Assembly (NCBI GenBank): GCA_030019445.1
Contig: JASEEU010000010.1
Span: 1-47,325 of the forward strand
Origin: Anaerosomatales bacterium
GTDB taxonomy: Bacteria; Actinomycetota; Coriobacteriia; Anaerosomatales; Anaerosomataceae
Direction of reading: 5' to 3'
DNA length: 47,325 nucleotides
The notes beneath the pieces were generated by a model. That model was not told the DNA's origin, did no database searches, and saw only the letters and a list, made by a program, of their open reading frames with translations. The translations under genes were made by a program, and so were the position numbers. The number at the start of each line of letters is the position of its first letter. The first letter of the stretch is position 1. Shown here piece by piece: positions 44,293 through 47,325 of the stretch.

Positions 44293-45044
44293 GCGACGTG
44301 ACCACCAACGAGAACGGCCCCGTTGTCAGGTTGTGCAACCTGCAGAAGCGCTTCGGCGATCTGGAGGTCCTCAAGGGCGTCGACATGGATGTGCAGAAGG
44401 GCGAGGTCGTCGTCATCCTCGGCCCGTCAGGCTCGGGAAAGTCGACGCTGCTCCGATGCGTGAACCGCCTTGAGATGCCGACGGGTGGTGAGGTGTGGCT
44501 CGAGGACATCCAGGTCAATCACCCCAAGACCGATATCAACAAGGTGCGCGAGCGCATCGGTATGGTGTTCCAGTCGTTCAACCTCTTCCCGCATCTCACT
44601 GCCAAGGGCAACGTCATGCTTGCGCAGCGCAAGGTGCTGAAGCGTTCCAAGGACGAGGCCGAGAGGATCGCCATCGAGCAGCTTGAGCGCGTCGACCTCG
44701 GCGACCGCGTCGACTACTACCCATCGCAGCTGTCGGGTGGACAGCAGCAGCGCGTGGCGATCGCCCGTGCGCTCGCGATGGACCCGCACGTGATGCTCTT
44801 CGACGAAGTGACCTCGGCGCTCGATCCCGAGCTCGTTCGCGGCGTCCTCGACGTCATGAAAGAGCTCGCACGCGGCGGCATGACCATGCTCGTGGTCACC
44901 CACGAGATGGGCTTCGCGCGCGACGTGGCGAGCCGCGCCGTCTTCATGGATGGCGGCGTTATCGTGGAGGAGGGTACGCCGAGCGCAGTGTTCGACAACC
45001 CGCAGAACGAGCGGACCAAGGACTTCCTCGGCCACATCGTCTGA
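44289..45044 (+). CDS. Amino-acid ABC transporter ATP-binding protein (GlnQ/HisP family)
   Basis: A 251-residue cytoplasmic ATPase. Walker [14 protein letters not shown] (from residue 45), Q-loop [10 protein letters not shown], signature [16 protein letters not shown], Walker [15 protein letters not shown] and H-loop VVTHEMGFA are all intact. The GTG at 44289 overlaps the permease stop; a GTG at 44298 has better spacing from GAGAGGGGG and may be the true start. It energises uptake through the permease at 43006. A long hairpin follows the gene. Confidence 0.95.
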   Translation: MSDVTTNENGPVVRLCNLQKRFGDLEVLKGVDMDVQKGEVVVILGPSGSGKSTLLRCVNRLEMPTGGEVWLEDIQVNHPKTDINKVRERIGMVFQSFNLFPHLTAKGNVMLAQRKVLKRSKDEAERIAIEQLERVDLGDRVDYYPSQLSGGQQQRVAIARALAMDPHVMLFDEVTSALDPELVRGVLDVMKELARGGMTMLVVTHEMGFARDVASRAVFMDGGVIVEEGTPSAVFDNPQNERTKDFLGHIV

Positions 45045-45061
45045 TCGGATTCAGCACGAAC

Positions 45062-45106
45062 GATACCCGCGACTGCTCGCAACGGGCAGCGGCGGGTATC
45101 TTCATC
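45062..45106 (+). terminator. Bipartite hairpin between the ABC operon and hpf
   Basis: GATACCCGC (45062-45070) pairs perfectly with GCGGGTATC (45092-45100), with an inner CTGC/GCAG stem (45073-45076 with 45086-45089) and TTCATC after it. Most likely the terminator of the ABC operon; it ends 36 bases before the hpf start, so it could also act on hpf. Confidence 0.7.
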
Positions 45107-45135
45107 GTAAGGACCGCGAACAAGGAGGTCTTGCC

Positions 45136-45687
45136 ATGAAGATGATCGTGAAGGGGCGTCGCACCGACGTCACGCCGGCGATCCGGGAGTACGCTGAGGA
45201 GAAGATCGGCCGAGTAGCCAAGATCCTCGACAGCATGATCATGAGCGCGGACGTCGAGTTGACCACCGAGTCCAACCCGTCCATCCCAGAGAACCAGATC
45301 GCCGAAGTCACGGTCTACACCAAGGGTCACGTCATCCGTGCCAAGGAATCGGCATCAGACATGTTCGCCGCGATCGACCTCGTCAGCGAGAAGCTCGAGC
45401 GTCAGGTGCGCAAGTTCAAGACGAAGATCGTCGACCGGCACACCAAGGCTCCGTCGCTGCCGGAAGCGATCAGCATGGCCGCCGCCGAGGAGCAGCAGGC
45501 CGAGCGCGAGCCCGCCATCGTCAAGACCAAGCGTCTCGACGTGAAGCCCATGACCCCCGACGAGGCGATTCTGCAGATGGAGCTGCTGGGACACGATTTC
45601 TTCGTGTTCTCTTCGGCTGAGACCGAGGAGATCAACGTCCTCTATCGCCGGAACGATGGCGATTACGGCCTGATCGAGCCGTCGTAG
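45136..45687 (+). CDS. hpf: Ribosome hibernation promoting factor, long form
   Basis: A 183-residue protein. AAGGAGG seven bases before the ATG at 45136 fixes the start; the open frame further upstream overlaps the ATPase gene. The N-terminal S30AE/RaiA domain (about 1-100; MKMIVKGRRTDVTPAIREYA) binds the decoding centre of the small subunit. The C-terminal domain (about 125-183; IVKTKRLDVKPMTPDEAILQ, then LLGHDFFVFSSAETEEINVL and YRRNDGDYGLI) dimerises to give 100S ribosomes. This two-domain form is normal for Actinobacteria and Firmicutes. A strong terminator follows. Confidence 0.95.
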   Translation: MKMIVKGRRTDVTPAIREYAEEKIGRVAKILDSMIMSADVELTTESNPSIPENQIAEVTVYTKGHVIRAKESASDMFAAIDLVSEKLERQVRKFKTKIVDRHTKAPSLPEAISMAAAEEQQAEREPAIVKTKRLDVKPMTPDEAILQMELLGHDFFVFSSAETEEINVLYRRNDGDYGLIEPS

Positions 45688-45716
45688 GTCAGCGATCAGT
45701 CTTCCTGAGTGACCCT

Positions 45717-45745
45717 GAGGGCGCCGTTAGGCGCCCTCGTTTCGT
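45717..45745 (+). terminator. Rho-independent terminator after hpf
   Basis: GAGGGCGCC pairs with GGCGCCCTC (9 bp, GTTA loop), followed by GTTTCGT. Confidence 0.8.
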
Positions 45746-45802
45746 CTCGGCTGCACCGGCGTTTCCCACCGATTGCGCTGCTAGAGGCACTTGCCCGTCA
45801 TG

Positions 45803-45832
45803 TTGACACCCGCAAACGGACAGCCGTAGAGT
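45803..45832 (+). promoter_or_regulatory. Promoter for the conserved protein at 45905
   Basis: A consensus TTGACA at 45803-45808 and TAGAGT at 45827-45832, spacer 18 bases, about 73 bases before the start codon. Confidence 0.65.
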
Positions 45833-45904
45833 GTCAGGAAGGTAGTGAGCTGCAAACACAGATCGTGGTCATGACGTAGCACAAGTCGAACCAAGGAGCG
45901 CTCG

Positions 45905-46564
45905 ATGGACAGAGGGCTGTCCTCTGCGACCATCGCCGAGATCGAAGAGGCGCTGTCGCAGGTATCCGAGATCAAGGCCGTCCGTATCGTCGCCTCGCCT
46001 GACGGCGCGATTCAGGAGATTCACGTCCTCGCGCTCCCGAACAAGTCCCCCAAGCAGCTCGTTCGCGACATCGAGTCCACCATCATGGCTGCGTTCGGGA
46101 TTCCCGTCGACCACAAGAAGATCTCGATCGCGCAGCTCGGCCAGGCCACCATTCCGACCGACTCGCCGGCGTCGCCGGCTCGAGCGAAGATCAAGTCGAT
46201 CAACTCGGAAGTGAGCGGGATCAACGCCGCGATAAGCGTGGCACTCGAACTCGAGGGCGACATCTACATCGGGCAGGCCACCGGTCCGGCGAGCCAGACC
46301 GGGCGGCAGCGCCTGGTCGCGCAGGCCACGCTGAACGCCGTTGAGGAGTACCTGGAGCAGTCGCTCGGCTTCGCGCTCGAAGACGTCGGGATCATCCAGC
46401 TCGGACGCGAGCGGGTCGCTGTCGCCTGTGTCGCGCTGGTCACCGCGCTCGGAGAGCAGACGTTCTCCGGCTCAGCCCTGGTCCGACAGAACGAGAAGGA
46501 TTCAATCGTCAGGGCCACCCTTGACGCGATCAATAGACGCATCGGGTTCTTGACAACGACATAG
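45905..46564 (+). CDS. Conserved two-domain protein of unknown function
   Basis: A 219-residue soluble protein with AAGGAG before the ATG. Two alpha/beta halves are visible. The first (about 1-80) has a helix (TIAEIEEALSQVSE) then strands KAVRIVASPDGAIQEIHVLA and a helix PKQLVRDIESTIMAAFGIPV ending DHKKISIAQ. The second (about 95-215) has INAAISVALELEGDIYIGQA, a helix RQRLVAQATLNAVEEYLEQ, then VGIIQLGRERVAVACVALVT and a last helix IVRATLDAINRRIGFL. No signal peptide, TM segment or catalytic motif is seen. I believe similar proteins occur in Clostridia and Actinobacteria, but I cannot name a function. It precedes a peptide gene and a membrane sensor-like gene. Confidence 0.85.
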   Translation: MDRGLSSATIAEIEEALSQVSEIKAVRIVASPDGAIQEIHVLALPNKSPKQLVRDIESTIMAAFGIPVDHKKISIAQLGQATIPTDSPASPARAKIKSINSEVSGINAAISVALELEGDIYIGQATGPASQTGRQRLVAQATLNAVEEYLEQSLGFALEDVGIIQLGRERVAVACVALVTALGEQTFSGSALVRQNEKDSIVRATLDAINRRIGFLTTT

Positions 46565-46661
46565 ACCCCAAGTTTGGACCAACGCCGTGGAACTTGGTTT
46601 GAACCCTGTCAGCATTCGATCGAGCGGAGCGGACAGAGTTCTTCCATTGCTAGCGGTATGG

Positions 46662-46692
46662 GAGAAGACCACATCGAAAAGGGGGTCTTCTC
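46662..46692 (+). promoter_or_regulatory. Leader hairpin holding the peptide gene's ribosome-binding site
   Basis: GAGAAGACC (46662-46670) pairs perfectly with GGTCTTCTC (46684-46692). The purine-rich AAAAGGGGG (46677-46685) lies in the 13-base loop and the first bases of the 3' arm; the ATG follows three bases after the stem. This arrangement can control ribosome access. Confidence 0.6.
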
Positions 46693-46695
46693 ACT

Positions 46696-46770
46696 ATGAA
46701 GCGTATCGTTTTCCTGCTCAGCTCGCTTGCCGCGCTCGTTCTCAGCGGTGGCGCCGCCATCAAGTGGTAG
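46696..46770 (+). CDS. 24-residue hydrophobic peptide, possible secreted signal or sensor partner
   Basis: The ORF is too short for usual gene finders: two basic residues (MKRIVF), a hydrophobic core (LLSSLAALVLSGGAA) and a short IKW tail before TAG. That is the layout of a minimal signal peptide or single-pass membrane peptide. AAAAGGGGG lies about ten bases upstream. The ORF sits between a conserved cytoplasmic protein and a membrane sensor-like protein and inside a 17-bp inverted repeat. It could be a peptide pheromone precursor, a small membrane regulator or a leader peptide. There is no Cys, so it is not an AgrD-type thiolactone precursor. Translation is not proven. Confidence 0.5.
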   Translation: MKRIVFLLSSLAALVLSGGAAIKW

Positions 46771-46822
46771 TAGGTTTGCCCACGGCGTTGGTCCAACATG
46801 AACCCCCAAGGATGCACGGGCA

Positions 46823-47325
46823 GTGAAGACCAGAATCTACGTTGCAGCACTGGTGACAATTGCGGTGGCCCTACTGATCTTCGGTCCGTGGCCGCCCGTG
46901 CCCGACCGTGCGTGGCCAGGTGTCGTCTTGCTGGCCGCACTCACTATACTCGCCGAGTCCACGGCAATCAGGCTGCCGGTCACCGGTTCTGTTTCGCTGG
47001 CTCTTGCGTTCGACCTTGCTGCACTGATGTACGCCGGACCATACGGCGGCGTCGTTGTCGCACTTGCAGGCGCTGTCTCTCCGGATGAGTTCCGCGCTCA
47101 CAAGGAGCCCATCCGTATGGTGTTCAATGCCGCCCAGCTGAGCATCATCGTTCTTGTGGGGTCTGCCGCTTATGATTCTTTCGGCGGTACGTCTCTAGCG
47201 GTGGGCGGTTCAGAGGTGGCCGCCGCAAGCATTCTCCCCGCGATTCTGGCAGCAGTCGCGATGCAGGCGACGGCCACGTCCCGTCAAGTGGTGTATGAAG
47301 CCCTCTGCTCCGACCTCGAGCTCCT
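46823..47325 (+). CDS. Membrane sensor-like protein, N-terminal part (cut by window end)
   Basis: The frame is open from the GTG at 46823 (AAGGA 11 bases upstream) to the window end, at least 167 residues. The sequence shows successive hydrophobic segments: IYVAALVTIAVALLIFG, WPGVVLLAALTILAE, SVSLALAFDLAALMYAGPYG with VVVALAGAV, and AAQLSIIVLVGSAAY, then LPAILAAVAMQ. This five- to six-TM region resembles the N-terminal membrane module found before HD-GYP, GGDEF or histidine-kinase output domains in Firmicutes and Actinobacteria. The output domain is beyond the window, so the type is open. GC content is lower than in the glycan region. Confidence 0.7.
   Translation, partial: MKTRIYVAALVTIAVALLIFGPWPPVPDRAWPGVVLLAALTILAESTAIRLPVTGSVSLALAFDLAALMYAGPYGGVVVALAGAVSPDEFRAHKEPIRMVFNAAQLSIIVLVGSAAYDSFGGTSLAVGGSEVAAASILPAILAAVAMQATATSRQVVYEALCSDLEL

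Larger units (their letters stand above)
46574..46796. repeat. 17-bp perfect inverted repeat enclosing the peptide gene
   Basis: TTGGACCAACGCCGTGG at 46574-46590 is exactly complementary to CCACGGCGTTGGTCCAA at 46780-46796. The arms lie 189 bases apart and enclose the 24-codon ORF and its leader hairpin. They could be ends of a small mobile cassette, paired operators (each arm contains the near-palindrome TTGG-N-CCAA), or a long-range RNA stem. Confidence 0.8.

Noticed and set aside
46587-46826. 79-residue plus-strand frame and a 96-residue minus-strand frame over the peptide region
   Set aside because: Both lack ribosome-binding sites and coding character. The 24-codon ORF has a better start signal and a clear hydrophobic design.

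Overview
The window is a high-GC, densely packed bacterial chromosome segment. It suggests an anaerobic, deep-branching Actinomycetota (a Coriobacteriia/Anaerosomatales-type lineage). The reasons are the GC-rich third codon positions, GTG starts, LytR-CpsA-Psr and CWB2/SpoIID wall proteins, an archaeal/Thermotoga-type AhcY, and the absence of outer-membrane genes. The lineage is an inference from gene content only.

Layout. (1) 1-938: the 3' end of an RHS-repeat protein with a variable C-terminal tip, overlapped by a small exported NTF2-like protein that is a candidate immunity protein. (2) 1112-2818: murA and fabZ. (3) 2884-9688: wbpA-wbpB-wbpD-wbpE-wbpI, a complete predicted route to UDP-2,3-diacetamido-2,3-dideoxy-D-mannuronic acid, followed by an LCP wall-glycopolymer ligase. 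(4) 9731-30545: mostly minus-strand surface-glycan genes. They include six GT4 glycosyltransferases (one more lies on the plus strand at 12448), UDP-glucose dehydrogenase, two Wzx flippases, two O-antigen polymerase/ligase proteins, two Wzz-like proteins, and pglF-pglE-pglD for UDP-di-N-acetylbacillosamine. A PglC-type phosphoglycosyl transferase is fused to the C-terminus of one polymerase. (5) 30686-35590: two exported proteins with triple CWB2 repeats, one with an Asp-box region and one with a SpoIID domain. (6) 35660-40713: purine nucleoside phosphorylase, ahcY, mtnA with an insert, an AEC-type transporter and comF. (7) 40743-40981: a strongly structured non-coding RNA next to comF, possibly a raiA RNA. 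(8) 41004-45044: a polar amino-acid ABC system with an ordinary binding protein, a circularly permuted binding protein, a permease carrying an FHA-like insert outside the membrane, and an ATPase. (9) 45136-45687: long-form hibernation factor (hpf/raiA). (10) 45905-47325: a conserved two-domain protein of unknown function, a 24-residue hydrophobic peptide gene inside a 17-bp inverted repeat, and the start of a membrane sensor-like protein cut by the window end.

How it works together. Regions 2-5 look like one cell-envelope programme. Two unusual nucleotide sugars are made, PglC would start a lipid-linked glycan on undecaprenyl phosphate with diNAcBac-1-P, the GT4 enzymes extend it, Wzx flips it, Wzy/Wzz polymerise it, and the LCP protein attaches it to peptidoglycan. 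CWB2 proteins of the kind encoded next door are known to bind anionic secondary wall polymers, so the glycan may be their anchor. The most unusual items are the Wzy-PglC fusion, the Wzz protein with a degenerate tyrosine-kinase domain, the permuted binding protein, the FHA-like permease insert, the structured RNA between comF and the ABC operon, and the peptide/sensor locus at the right end.
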